DNA of 61,621 bases from Acidobacteriota bacterium (GTDB lineage Bacteria; Acidobacteriota; Terriglobia; Acidiferrales; UBA7541). The translations under genes and the position numbers were made by a program. The stretch's first letter is position 1; every line of letters begins with the position of its first letter. The DNA lies in contig JAKBLM010000021.1 of the NCBI GenBank assembly GCA_021832085.1, positions 1 to 61,621 of the forward strand, read 5' to 3'. Shown one piece after another: positions 52,741 through 61,399 of this stretch. The notes under the pieces are model-generated. The model was not told the DNA's origin. It saw nothing but the letters and a program-made list of their open reading frames with translations, and made no database searches.

Positions 52741-53166
52741 TCAGTAGCGAGAGCGGGCTCTTTCGGTGATGGGTTCGGTGACGACACTGATGTTCTTGAT
52801 TCCCGATCGTTCCAACTCACTGGTGACGGTCGCAAAGCTCCCGAAGGGAACGCGTTCGTCGCAGCGAACGTAGACGGGCTGGCGAGCAGGATCGGTCATC
52901 TCGGCCTTTATGTCCGCGCCCAGTTCGTGGATGTTCACCGGCTTATCGTTGAGGTAGACGCGTTGGGCTCGGTTGATTGTGACAACGATCCGGGCGTGGT
53001 TGATCTGCTTGACCGTGCGCGTTTTCGGCAAATCTACCTGGATGCCCGACTGCAGCACCGGCGCGGTGATCATGAAAATCACCAGCAGCACCAGCATCAC
53101 GTCGATAAATGGCACCATGTTGATTTCGGAAAGCGAGCTTCCGGCTTGCCGTGTTATTTGGGGCAT
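52741..53166 (-). CDS. tolR: TolR/ExbD proton-channel subunit
   Basis: 141 residues. One TM with the proton-carrying Asp (D22 in INMVPFIDVMLVLLVIFM) and the following TAPVLQSGIQVDLPKT are diagnostic. The periplasmic domain contains VVTINRAQRVYLNDKPVN. It forms the stator with TolQ. The ATG follows a short gap from tolQ (90 bp) and its stop lies 13 bp before the tolA-like start. Confidence 0.94.
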   Translation of the reverse strand: MPQITRQAGSSLSEINMVPFIDVMLVLLVIFMITAPVLQSGIQVDLPKTRTVKQINHARIVVTINRAQRVYLNDKPVNIHELGADIKAEMTDPARQPVYVRCDERVPFGSFATVTSELERSGIKNISVVTEPITERARSRY

Positions 53167-53256
53167 CGGTGAACCTCTACAGGGTTGCGGAACTGCCGGC
53201 GCGGATCATTGCATCGCCCCGCACCGTTGGTCGTCCCCCCATCCCTTGCCGCACGT

Positions 53257-53946
53257 TTACTGCCCGGCCATTTCGATGTGCGTGACCACTTCCGCGACGA
53301 AATTGTCCATCCGGGTGGAAAAATCCCGGATCCTGTGCAGGTAATGGTTGTAAGCGATCACCGCGGGAATCGCGGCAAACAGCCCCGCCGCGGTGGTGAT
53401 CAGGGCCTCGGCGATTCCCGGCGCGGTGGCCCGGATCGTCGTCGCGCCCGCCTCGCCCAAACGGGAGAAGGCATCCATCACTCCCCAGACCGTCCCGAAC
53501 AGGCCGATAAACGGCGATACCGAGGCGGTCGTCGCCAGGAACGGCATCCATTTTTCGAGCCGGCGCGTTTCGTCGGCTGCCGCCAGCTGCATCTCCACGG
53601 CCACCGCTTGCACGTTCTTCACTGGGCCCGGATGCGGGTTGCCCGTCCCCGACTGCCTCACCCATTCGCGGTATCCCGCCCCGTAGACCTCGACCAGCGG
53701 CGATTCCGAAGCCATGGCCTGCAAGGTGGCCACGTCCGGCTTTTGCGCCGACGAACGAAACATCTTCAGAAAATTACGGGTATGGGACTCGATCAGGCGG
53801 AAAAGCTTGAACTTCTCGAACATCACCGCCCAGGAAAAAAGGGAGAAAATGAGAAGGATCAGCAGAACGATCCGAGCGACCCAACCCGTCTGCTCGATCA
53901 GTCCACTGAGTGGACTCGCCAGACAAAACGCAAGATTCCCTAGAAT
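53257..53946 (-). CDS. tolQ: TolQ/ExbB proton-channel subunit, apparently with a non-canonical (ATT) start
   Basis: The region from 53826 down encodes MFEKFKLFRLIESHTR, FLATTASVSPFIGLFGTVWGVM and AEALITTAAGLFAAIPAV, the diagnostic TolQ/ExbB segments. But the first available GTG/ATG (53826/53823) would delete the N-terminal TM. The frame stays open upstream to 53949 and encodes SGLIEQTGWVARIVLLILLIFSLFSWAV, a proper first TM (given in part: QTGWVARIVLLILLIFSLF). No ATG, GTG or TTG occurs there. An ATT at 53946 lies 6 bp after AGAGGGAG and gives a 229-residue protein, the expected TolQ length. CTG codons at 53922 and 53901 are alternatives. Confidence 0.85.
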   Translation of the reverse strand: MLGNLAFCLASPLSGLIEQTGWVARIVLLILLIFSLFSWAVMFEKFKLFRLIESHTRNFLKMFRSSAQKPDVATLQAMASESPLVEVYGAGYREWVRQSGTGNPHPGPVKNVQAVAVEMQLAAADETRRLEKWMPFLATTASVSPFIGLFGTVWGVMDAFSRLGEAGATTIRATAPGIAEALITTAAGLFAAIPAVIAYNHYLHRIRDFSTRMDNFVAEVVTHIEMAGQ

Positions 53947-54164
53947 CGCTCACTCCCTCTTGGCGCTGGCGGAGAGCGCGAACAAATTCAAACTAGCACA
54001 CGCTTCCCGCCACGGTCAAACCGCATTGCTGCGCGCCTATTCGTCTTTACGTCAACCCCTATGATTTTGACGCGAGTTCCACCTGCGGGGCTGCCCGGAC
54101 ACCTGTCCGGGCCCCGGGCAGCCCGCCCGGCCGGCCTGAATCGCTGTGCTAGAATGGCGGCGAG

Positions 54165-55538
54165 ATGTTGGTCGACGTACCTCTTGCGGCGCTTGCCGGC
54201 CTGCCACGGGCGGAAAGCGCACCCGCGTCCGGCCGCACTTTTTACCTCGAAACCTTCGGCTGCCAGATGAATGTCCACGACTCGGAAAAGGTCGCCGGTG
54301 TGCTGCTGGCGCGCGGCTATCGGCCGACCACCGATCCCGAGCGCGCCGACCTGGTCCTCTATAACACCTGCAGCATCCGGGAAAAGGCGGCGCAAAAGGT
54401 CTTCACCCATCTCGGCAAGTTCAAGAAGGCGCCTGAGCAAAACCGCTCGGTTGCCGTGCTCGGCTGCGTCGCCGAGCAGGAGGGCGAACGCATCTTCGAC
54501 CGCGCCCCGTGGGTCAGCCTCGTTTGCGGCTCAGCCAGCTACCGGCGCCTGCCGGAACTGCTCGATCGCCTCGAAGCCGGCGAACGCCGCGTCACCGGCC
54601 TCGGCCTCGACGTCGATGAAACCTTCGAGACCGACGTCACTCGCCGCGACCATCCCTTCCGCGCCTACGTCACCATCATCGAGGGCTGCGACAAGCACTG
54701 CACCTTCTGCGTCGTTCCCTCGACGCGCGGTCCCGAACGCAGCCGCGCTTCCGGCCCGATTCTCGCCGAGGTTGCCCGGCTCGCAGCCGCCGGCTACACC
54801 GAAGTCCAGTTCCTCGGCCAGACCGTCGATTCCTGGCGCGATCCCGGCCCGCCCGGCCTGCGCTTCTCCCAGCTGCTGCTGGCTGCGGCCCAAGTGCCCG
54901 GAATCCGCCGCGTCCGTTTCACCACCTCGCATCCCCGCGATTTCGGTCCCGACATCGTTCGCGCCATCGAGGACTGCCCGGCCATCTGCGAGCACGTCCA
55001 TCTGCCGGTCCAATCCGGGTCCACGCGCGTGCTCGAGCGGATGCGCCGCCGTTACACCCGCGAGGAGTATCTCGAGACGATCTCCCTGATCCGTTCCGCT
55101 CGCCGCCCGATCAGCCTCACCACCGACATCATCGTCGGCTTCCCGGGCGAGACCGAGGACGACTTCGCCCTCACGCTCGACCTGCTCGAACGGGCCGGTT
55201 ACGACGGCGTCTTCGCCTTCAAATATTCCCCGCGCCCGAATACCCCCGCCCTCGAATGGTCCGACCAGGTCCCCGAGCCGGAAAAGAGCCGCCGGCTCGC
55301 GCTGCTGCTCGAACGCCAGCGCCAGATCCAGATCGAACGCAATCGGAAAATGATTGGACAAACTCTCGAAGTGCTCGTCGACGGCCGCCACGAGGCGCGC
55401 GGGCAGTGGACGGGCAGAACTTCAAGTAATCGCGTCGTAAATTTCACTTCACCCGCTACCGATCTTCTGGGACAATACACGCAGGTGGCGATCAGTCAGG
55501 CCGGCCCGAATAGCCTCGTCGGCGAACACACTTTGTAG
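54165..55538 (+). CDS. miaB: tRNA-2-methylthio-N6-dimethylallyladenosine synthase
   Basis: 457 residues. The UPF0004 domain with FYLETFGCQMNVHDSEKV, NTCSIREKA and VLGCVAEQEG holds one cluster. The radical SAM core has C-x3-C-x2-C in GCDKHCTFCVVPSTRG. The C-terminal TRAM domain is TLEVLVDGRHEARGQWTGRTSSN (part). QMN following FGC is specific to MiaB over RimO. It adds a methylthio group to A37 of tRNAs reading U-starting codons. The following DUF151 gene is 15 bp downstream. The first ~20 residues are a non-conserved leader, so the start may be later. Confidence 0.94.
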   Translation: MLVDVPLAALAGLPRAESAPASGRTFYLETFGCQMNVHDSEKVAGVLLARGYRPTTDPERADLVLYNTCSIREKAAQKVFTHLGKFKKAPEQNRSVAVLGCVAEQEGERIFDRAPWVSLVCGSASYRRLPELLDRLEAGERRVTGLGLDVDETFETDVTRRDHPFRAYVTIIEGCDKHCTFCVVPSTRGPERSRASGPILAEVARLAAAGYTEVQFLGQTVDSWRDPGPPGLRFSQLLLAAAQVPGIRRVRFTTSHPRDFGPDIVRAIEDCPAICEHVHLPVQSGSTRVLERMRRRYTREEYLETISLIRSARRPISLTTDIIVGFPGETEDDFALTLDLLERAGYDGVFAFKYSPRPNTPALEWSDQVPEPEKSRRLALLLERQRQIQIERNRKMIGQTLEVLVDGRHEARGQWTGRTSSNRVVNFTSPATDLLGQYTQVAISQAGPNSLVGEHTL

Positions 55539-55553
55539 TCGCGGGAGGCGCCC

Positions 55554-56039
55554 ATGGAAGTCGAGATGAAAATCCGAGGCCTCATGATGGACCCCGTCAC
55601 CAACATGCCCGTCGTCGTCCTGCGCGATTCCGACGGCGGCTCCATCCTTCCGATCTGGGTGGGCATCTACGAGGCCAACGCCATCGCTCTCGAAATCGAA
55701 AAGGTGCAGACCCCGCGCCCGATGACCCACGACCTGCTGAAAAATATGTTGCTGGGCCTCCAGGTCCACGTGCGCAAGGTCGTCGTCAACGACCTGAAGG
55801 ACGACACCTTTTACGCGCTCATCTGGATGGAGCGCGACGGCCAGATCTTCGCGATCGATTCCCGCCCGAGCGACGCGCTCGCCCTGGCCCTCCGCCTCGA
55901 TTGCCCCATCTACGTCGAGGAGCAGGTCCTGAAAAACTCTCGCGTCGCCAATTCGCCCACGGAAAAAGTTTCCAACGACGAGATCCGCAAGTGGCTCGAA
56001 GGTCTCAACGACGAGGACTTCGGCCGCTACAAGATGTAA
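55554..56039 (+). CDS. Bifunctional nuclease-like protein (DUF151 family)
   Basis: 161 residues beginning MEVEMKIRGLMMDPVTNMPV with the DUF151 core ILPIWVGIYEANAIALEIE, RPMTHDLLKNMLLGL, FYALIWMERDGQIFAIDSRP and PSDALALALRLDCPIYVEE. Related plant proteins have DNase/RNase activity; in bacteria the role is not settled. Gene order miaB-DUF151 is frequent in Acidobacteriota and Deltaproteobacteria, and the two are probably co-transcribed. Confidence 0.9.
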   Translation: MEVEMKIRGLMMDPVTNMPVVVLRDSDGGSILPIWVGIYEANAIALEIEKVQTPRPMTHDLLKNMLLGLQVHVRKVVVNDLKDDTFYALIWMERDGQIFAIDSRPSDALALALRLDCPIYVEEQVLKNSRVANSPTEKVSNDEIRKWLEGLNDEDFGRYKM

Positions 56040-56060
56040 TCCCCGCCTCCGCAACACCTG

Positions 56061-56089
56061 TGTAGCGCCGGGCTTCAGCCCGGCATGTG
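56061..56089. repeat. REP-like palindrome, family A (copy 1)
   Basis: TGTAGCGCCGGGCTTCAGCC followed by CGGCA. The stem GCCGGGC/GCCCGGC (56067-56084) has a TTCA loop. Copies of this element also occur at 56153 and 61199. Confidence 0.75.
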
Positions 56090-56152
56090 TTGGAAACCCA
56101 TCTTGGACGGGACGTACTGCTTCCGGAACGCGACACGAGCGTGCCGGGTTTG

Positions 56153-56177
56153 TGTAGCGCCGGGCTTCAGCCCGGCA
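56153..56177. repeat. REP-like palindrome, family A (copy 2)
   Basis: Same 25-bp unit as at 56061, identical over the stem GCCGGGC-TTCA-GCCCGGC (56159-56176). It lies 92 bp after copy 1. Confidence 0.75.
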
Positions 56178-56329
56178 CACCCCTTCTCTGGTCGGAGCGC
56201 AACTTGTCCCGGCTCGCCGCGGACTCCTACATCCAGGCCGCCGATTCATCATGGGTCTCGACCCCTGAAGCCACGCCGGAGATACGGCAGGTATTCCCGC
56301 GACACTACACGAGTGTCGCGAGCCAGAAA

Positions 56330-56421
56330 CTCCTTGCACGACTTTGCGGAGGTCGGAGCTTTAGCTCCGACATCAGCCTCCGCAATCTCAAGGGGCTTTA
56401 GCCCCTGAAGCGCTCCCGATT
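56330..56421. repeat. 92-bp direct repeat carrying two palindromes (copy 1)
   Basis: Contains GTCGGAGCTTTAGCTCCGAC (56352-56371, perfect inverted arms) and AGGGGCTTTAGCCCCT (56391-56406). Almost identical to 56505-56596. Confidence 0.8.
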
Positions 56422-56504
56422 CATGCGGCCAACTTACAACCCGCCGCACCAACCGCCGTCGCAAACTGCCTGCCCACGGTGGAAGCAGCGTCTCGATGCA
56501 AAAG

Positions 56505-56596
56505 CTCCTTGCACGGCTTTGCGGAGGTCGGAGCTTTAGCTCCGACATCAGCCCCCGCAATCTCAAGGGGCTTTAGCCCCTGAAGCCTCCCCGATT
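56505..56596. repeat. 92-bp direct repeat carrying two palindromes (copy 2)
   Basis: The palindromes are GTCGGAGCTTTAGCTCCGAC (56527-56546) and AGGGGCTTTAGCCCCT (56566-56581), with only a few base changes relative to copy 1 (CGACTTTGCGG versus CGGCTTTGCGG, GCCTCC versus GCCCCC, and some changes near the end). It is the second unit of a tandem-like arrangement in the 800-bp miaB/DUF151-parA spacer. Confidence 0.8.
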
Positions 56597-56605
56597 GCCG
56601 TCACT

Positions 56606-56684
56606 CACTCCATTTCACTGCGGCTTTAGCCGAGGGCAGGTCGCGAACGGGGAACTTCTTTCGGTTTCTTGCAACTCACGACAC
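56606..56684. repeat. Long intergenic repeat, family D (copy 1)
   Basis: About 75 bp including CCATTTCACTGCGGCTTTAG and GGGGAACTTCTTTCGGTTTC. A near-identical stretch occurs at 61316-61399, with CGGCTTCAGCCGC replacing CGGCTTTAGCCG. It lies directly upstream of parA. Confidence 0.75.
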
Positions 56685-56840
56685 CGCCCGCATGCCCGGA
56701 CGCAAGCCTGACTTTGCCCTTTTGCGCCTTTTTTTCATTTTCCCCTTGCATTTCCCCCGCTCGGGCAGCTACAGTCCTGCTAGTCCTTGGGGCGAAATCT
56801 GTTGCGCCCCTATATATAGTCGGGAGCTGGCGCCGACCTC

Positions 56841-57641
56841 TTGGCCGCGATTCTCGCCATTACGAATCAGAAGGGCGGTGTAGGGAAGACGACGACCGCC
56901 ATCAATCTGGCTGCCGCCATCGCCCGCCGCAAGCATCGCACCCTGCTCATCGATCTCGATCCGCAGGCCAATTCCTCGCTCGCCTTCTTCGACCTTGCCG
57001 AAATCCCCACCAGCATGTTCGAGGTCCTTTCCGAGCAGCGGCTCGATATGCGCGAGGTCGTCAAGCCGACCAAATTTCCCGAACTCTCGCTCGCTGCGGC
57101 GCGACTCTCGCTCGCCAAGCTCGAGCAGCAGCTCGTCGGCCAGTTCGACGCGCCCTACAAGCTCAAGGACGCCATGGTCGCCGTCCAGAAGGATTACGAT
57201 TTCATCGTGATCGATACGCCGCCGGCGCTCGGCATCCTCACCGTCAACGCGCTGGTCGCCGCGACGCACCTGCTGATTCCCGTGCAGGCCAGCTATTTCG
57301 CGATCGAGGGCACCGACGACCTGATCGAAACCTATTCGCGGATTCGCGCGCGCCCCAATCCCGACCTGAAGCTGCTGGGCGTAATCATCACGCTCTTCGA
57401 CCGCCGCACGAATATCGCCAAGGACGCCGTCGACCAGATTCGTTCCGTGTTCGGCACCGCGCTCTTCAAGACGCGTATCAGCCGCAACGTGCGGCTCGAG
57501 GAGAGTCCGGCCTACCGCCAGACCATTTTCACATTCGCGCCGGATTCGCCCGGCGCCCAGGAATATCGCAAGCTTGCCGAGGAGGTTATCACCCGTGTCC
57601 AAGCGGATCGGGTTGCCCGTCACTCTGAAGATGCGGCATGA
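56841..57641 (+). CDS. parA: ParA-family chromosome partitioning ATPase (Soj-like)
   Basis: 266 residues from TTG 56841; no better start is in frame. The deviant Walker A is NQKGGVGKTTTAINLA (about residues 9-18), followed by LLIDLDPQANSSLAF (Walker A') and FIVIDTPPALGILTVNAL (Walker B). It binds ATP and DNA, and its hydrolysis is stimulated by ParB. Cell location: nucleoid. Its end overlaps the parB start by 47 bp. The 800-bp upstream spacer is filled with REP-like elements. Confidence 0.93.
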   Translation: MAAILAITNQKGGVGKTTTAINLAAAIARRKHRTLLIDLDPQANSSLAFFDLAEIPTSMFEVLSEQRLDMREVVKPTKFPELSLAAARLSLAKLEQQLVGQFDAPYKLKDAMVAVQKDYDFIVIDTPPALGILTVNALVAATHLLIPVQASYFAIEGTDDLIETYSRIRARPNPDLKLLGVIITLFDRRTNIAKDAVDQIRSVFGTALFKTRISRNVRLEESPAYRQTIFTFAPDSPGAQEYRKLAEEVITRVQADRVARHSEDAA

Positions 57642-58449
57642 CGCCCACTACGTCGAGGCGCTGACCACTTTCAGCGGCGCCACGGTTGGCCGCATGCTGC
57701 CCATCGAAAAGGTCCGCCCCAACCCCGAGCAGCCGCGCAAGACGCTCGGCGACATTCGGGAACTGGCCGAATCGATCCGCGAGAAGGGTGTGCTCGAGCC
57801 GTTGCTCGTTCGCTACGCCGCCCGCGAAGACATCTACTACATCATCTCTGGCGAGCGCCGCTACCACGCCTCCCGCGAAGTCGGCCTGCGCGAGCTGCCC
57901 TGCATCGAAAAGAGCGCCGACGAAGCCGAAACGCTCGAGATTTCCCTGATCGAAAATCTCCAGCGCAAGGATCTGACGCCGTTCGAGGAAGCCGACGGCC
58001 TCGCTCGCCTGGCCGATCAGTTCGAATACACGCACGAGGAGATCGCGCGCAAGATCGGCAAATCGCGCACCTCGGTCACCGAGCTGCTCTCGCTCCGCAT
58101 CATTCCCGACGAGCTGCGCCGCGAATGCCTGGAAGCGGGCGTCACGTCGAAATCCCTCCTGCTCCAGGTCGCTCGCCAGCCCACGCCCGCGAAAATGCAC
58201 GACATGGTGCAGCGCATCGCCCAGGGCCGGCTCACGCGCGACGAAGCCCGCCGCGCCCGCCAGCAGGAGCAGGGAAGCGCCCCGCGCCCCGATCCTTACA
58301 CCTTCACCTATCGCGCCGAGGACGATTCCTTCACCCTCCGGCTCCAGTTCCGCAAGTCGCATGTCACGCCCGACGAGGTGATGAACGCCCTCCACGAGGC
58401 CCTCGCCTCGGTCGACCAGCCCGCCACCGAGCCCGAAGCCGCCGCCTGA
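57595..58449 (+). CDS. parB: ParB-family chromosome partitioning protein
   Basis: 284 residues from GTG 57595, selected because GAGGAGG lies 8 bp upstream inside the parA end. The N-terminal ParB/Srx-like CTPase domain has IEKVRPNPEQPRK, GVLEPLLVR, ISGERRYHASREVGL and ENLQRKDLTPFEEA. The helix-turn-helix is EEIARKIGKSRTSVTELLSLR. The C-terminus is an acidic Ala/Pro tail. It binds parS sites and loads SMC. I found no obvious TGTTTCACGTGAAACA-type parS in this window. Confidence 0.92.
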   Translation: MSKRIGLPVTLKMRHDAHYVEALTTFSGATVGRMLPIEKVRPNPEQPRKTLGDIRELAESIREKGVLEPLLVRYAAREDIYYIISGERRYHASREVGLRELPCIEKSADEAETLEISLIENLQRKDLTPFEEADGLARLADQFEYTHEEIARKIGKSRTSVTELLSLRIIPDELRRECLEAGVTSKSLLLQVARQPTPAKMHDMVQRIAQGRLTRDEARRARQQEQGSAPRPDPYTFTYRAEDDSFTLRLQFRKSHVTPDEVMNALHEALASVDQPATEPEAAA

Positions 58450-58646
58450 ACCCTGTTTTCAGCACATGCGGCATATCGGCAACTGATGCGCGCTTCGCGC
58501 GTTCGAGCTTGAAAACTCTTTCATTGACTGCCTTCTCGGCCTAAGTGAGAATGCTGTCGCCTCTCTTGAGGCACCGCCGACATTCGGCGTCTCCCGCCGG
58601 TGCCGGGCACTCGTCAAACCGGGCCTGGAATCCGTCGGAGGCGCCG

Positions 58647-61097
58647 ATGATTCTGAGAGAAGCCCGCCGCTTTCTGCAGAGCAGCCCCCTCCTCAGCTTG
58701 TCCGCCGTCGCCGTGCTCGCCCTCGGCATTGGTGCGTCGGCCCTGGCGCTCGCGCTGCTGCTGGCATTTTCCTCGCTCACCTATCCCGGCATGCGCTCCC
58801 TTGGCTATGCGACGATCGCCGAGCAGACCGAGGGCGGCGGATCGGTGCCGATTTCGTGGAATCGATTCGAGAAGCTTCGTACTCAGCCGGGACAAGACGT
58901 CAGCCTCGCCGCCTACAGCGCAGAGATCAGCACCACGCTTGAAATCAACGGCCAAAGCGGGCCTTTGAAAATCGCCGCCGTTTCGCGAGGCTTTTTCTCC
59001 GTTTTCACGCCCGGGTTGCGCGCGGGAAGGGACTTCACCGCGATGGAGGAAGGCCAAACCGGCAGGCATGTCGCGATTCTCAGCGTTCCGTTCGCAACGC
59101 GGCTCTTCAAATCTCCCGAAGCGGCACTGAACCAGTTCGTCGCGATCAAGGGCCTCCCGTTCCGGGTTGTTGGCGTTGCGCCAGCTGGATTCGAGGGCCT
59201 CTTCGGCAAGTTTGTCCAGGTCTGGGTACCTGCCAACTGTGTTATTCCGCTCAAGGCAAGCGTACCGGCATGGATGCTCGAGGCACGGCCGACTGTGTGG
59301 AAGCAGCTCCCACTTTTCTATGGTCTGGCCGCTTCCGATCGGGCTTCGTCGGCCAAACTCACGAGGCAGCTGAGCAGTTCGCTTGCTTTGCACCCAACCA
59401 GTGCGGCAACTCTGCACATTTCCGAAGGCTTGACCACCGATCCCGCGCGCGACGCAAAGGTGCGCAAGTGGCTGCGCTTGGGCCTGCTGCTGGCGTTGAT
59501 CTTCACCCTCGTCAGCGCGTTGAACTACGCCCTGTTGCTGCTGGCTCGAACGCCCGGCTATGCCGAAGAGGTCCGGCTGAAAAAAGCGCTGGGCGCGGGC
59601 AGTGGCCGCCTGATAACCGAGCTGATGATCGGCCCGGCAATCACCGTGGGAGCGGGTTTGGTTGCGGCCTCGGTCTTTTGGGCCGGCGGCTTGATGCTGA
59701 TTGCGCGCATGTCGCCGTTCTACGAGCAACTCGTTCACGGCTCCTGGCGCGCTGCGCTTGTGGCGTTTGCCATTCAAGTGCCGATAGCCTGTGCCCTGAC
59801 GCTGATCATCGCATTGATCCCGGCGATTGGCCTGATCCGCGACGACGGCGCTCCACGCATGGGCTACGCGAGCACCGCGACGCGCCGAGCCGGTTCATTG
59901 CTCCAGGGGGTCGTCACCCTCCAGATCGCCTGCTGCATCGGCACGTGGATTCTGGCCGGCATGATCGTCGCCGCCGTCATCTCCGTCACGAACCAACCGC
60001 TCGGCTTCGCCGCGGACCATCTCGCCGTCGTTTCCGTCGGGGCAGGGCCCAAAGGCGTCAGCTTCGTCATGGGCCCCAATCGCTCGTTTCCACCAGCCCC
60101 CTCCGTGGAGAGCCTGATCGAACACTTGACTGCCGTGCCCGGCGTCCGCAGCGTCAGTTTTGCCAGTGACGCTCCCTTCGCTTCGCCCATGGGGACAATC
60201 AAGGTGCGGCCGGCGAACGACGCCTCGGCAACACCTGTAACGGTCGACGATACAACGGTCAGTCCGGGCTATTTCCGCACGCTGGGCAGCAGAATCATCG
60301 AGGGAAGGGGATTCAACTCACCCAACCTGACCGGCGACACAAATGAAGTGGTGATCAACGAATCGCTGGCAAAGGAGCTTTGGCCGGCCGCTAGCCCGGT
60401 GGGACGTTCCGTCACGCTCATCTCGCCCGGCTATGAAGGAAAGAAGTATTTGCGCAATGCGATCGTCGTTGGTGTGGTCGGGAACATGCGCTTCTCCGGA
60501 TATTCGGAGACGCCCGAACCGGCCATCTTCGAGTCGCTGGGAACCGAGTTCGCCATCCCCGGCTTCTATCTCATCGTGAACGGGTCGGCGTCCCTCCATG
60601 CGTTGCAAACCGTGGCCAGCGCCCAAATCGCGGCGCAGATTCCGCAACTGGCCGTGCAACATCTCTACAGCATCGCCGGCCGGGCGCAAGCATCTCGCTG
60701 GAAAGTGGAAAAACGCGCCTATTTCGCTCTCGGCGGTGCGCTGCTGATGGCTTTGATCGCCTACATCGGCCTCTACGGCACGCTCGCGTACTACGTGAAC
60801 ACCCGCCGCCGCGAACTGGCCATACGCATCTGCCTCGGCGCGATGCCATGGGCGCTTCGCAAAATCGTCCTCGTGCGTGCGGCGCGGTGCGCCCTGTTGG
60901 CCATGTTCATTTCTGCGCCGCTGTGGGCGGTCCTGGCGCAGCTTTCTTCGAGCGAATATCTGGGCTCGGTTTCCTGGTCCACCGGCCGCGCCGTGCTGCT
61001 GGCGCTGGCCTGCGTCGCGGTAGCGATTTTCATCTCCCTGATTCCCGCCGCGGCAGCAACCCGCGTTTCGCCCGCCAAAGTCCTCAAGGAACTGTGA
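58647..61097 (+). CDS. ADOP-type FtsX/MacB-like permease (second copy)
   Basis: 816 residues from ATG 58647 (a GGAGGCGCCG ribosome-binding site upstream). An N-terminal cytoplasmic helix ILREARRFLQSSPLL, a first TM (LSLSAVAVLALGIGASALALALLLAF, given in part), a MacB-like periplasmic domain, three TMs near 260-390, and a second half ending with TMs and the tail RVSPAKVLKEL. It is divergent from the first window ADOP in the periplasmic domains and lacks the PVRAL signature. No ABC ATPase gene is adjacent. Its coding region is followed by REP-like palindromes. Confidence 0.85.
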   Translation: MILREARRFLQSSPLLSLSAVAVLALGIGASALALALLLAFSSLTYPGMRSLGYATIAEQTEGGGSVPISWNRFEKLRTQPGQDVSLAAYSAEISTTLEINGQSGPLKIAAVSRGFFSVFTPGLRAGRDFTAMEEGQTGRHVAILSVPFATRLFKSPEAALNQFVAIKGLPFRVVGVAPAGFEGLFGKFVQVWVPANCVIPLKASVPAWMLEARPTVWKQLPLFYGLAASDRASSAKLTRQLSSSLALHPTSAATLHISEGLTTDPARDAKVRKWLRLGLLLALIFTLVSALNYALLLLARTPGYAEEVRLKKALGAGSGRLITELMIGPAITVGAGLVAASVFWAGGLMLIARMSPFYEQLVHGSWRAALVAFAIQVPIACALTLIIALIPAIGLIRDDGAPRMGYASTATRRAGSLLQGVVTLQIACCIGTWILAGMIVAAVISVTNQPLGFAADHLAVVSVGAGPKGVSFVMGPNRSFPPAPSVESLIEHLTAVPGVRSVSFASDAPFASPMGTIKVRPANDASATPVTVDDTTVSPGYFRTLGSRIIEGRGFNSPNLTGDTNEVVINESLAKELWPAASPVGRSVTLISPGYEGKKYLRNAIVVGVVGNMRFSGYSETPEPAIFESLGTEFAIPGFYLIVNGSASLHALQTVASAQIAAQIPQLAVQHLYSIAGRAQASRWKVEKRAYFALGGALLMALIAYIGLYGTLAYYVNTRRRELAIRICLGAMPWALRKIVLVRAARCALLAMFISAPLWAVLAQLSSSEYLGSVSWSTGRAVLLALACVAVAIFISLIPAAAATRVSPAKVLKEL

Positions 61098-61148
61098 CCC
61101 CCGCACCCGCCTCCTGGCCTCCCGAGTCAGAAGTTCGTTGCACGGCCC

Positions 61149-61189
61149 TTCGGGGGTTGGAGCTTTAGCTCCGACATGCAACCCCGAAG
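61149..61189. repeat. Nested hairpin, family B/C related
   Basis: TTGGAGCTTTAGCTCCGAC (61157-61175) lies inside a larger stem CTTCGGGG/CCCCGAAG (61149-61189). It lies 51 bp after the ADOP stop codon. The core matches the palindrome in the 92-bp repeat upstream of parA. Confidence 0.7.
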
Positions 61190-61198
61190 TCAATCTTG

Positions 61199-61224
61199 TG
61201 TAGCGCCGGGCTTTGGCCCGGCAT
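61199..61224. repeat. REP-like palindrome, family A (copy 3)
   Basis: TGTAGCGCCGGGCTTTGGCC then CGGCAT. The central TTCA of copies 1 and 2 is TTTG here, but the arms still pair. Confidence 0.7.
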
Positions 61225-61315
61225 GCGCCGGAAATGAATCCTGGATGCCCGTTCACAAATTCCAGTCCCGATGGCATTCGGCTCGGCCTAAGGGCACGAC
61301 TTCGGTCGTGCCGTA

Positions 61316-61399
61316 ACTCACGCCATTTCAGTGCGGCTTCAGCCGCTGAGGGCAGACCGCGGACGGGGAACTTTTTCGGTTTCTCGCAACTCAGGACAC
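61316..61399. repeat. Long intergenic repeat, family D (copy 2)
   Basis: About 75 bp like 56606-56684, including the perfect palindromic core GCGGCTTCAGCCGC (61333-61346). The segment 61400-61621 beyond it has no gene or further repeat that I can identify. Confidence 0.75.

Noticed and set aside
56087..56401. Overlapping ~105-codon open frames in the parA upstream spacer
   Set aside because: They consist of translated REP-like palindromes and duplicated spacer; no ribosome-binding site or domain.
56330..56596. CRISPR array from the paired 92-bp repeats
   Set aside because: Only two copies, far too long for CRISPR repeats, with internal palindromes and no cas genes.
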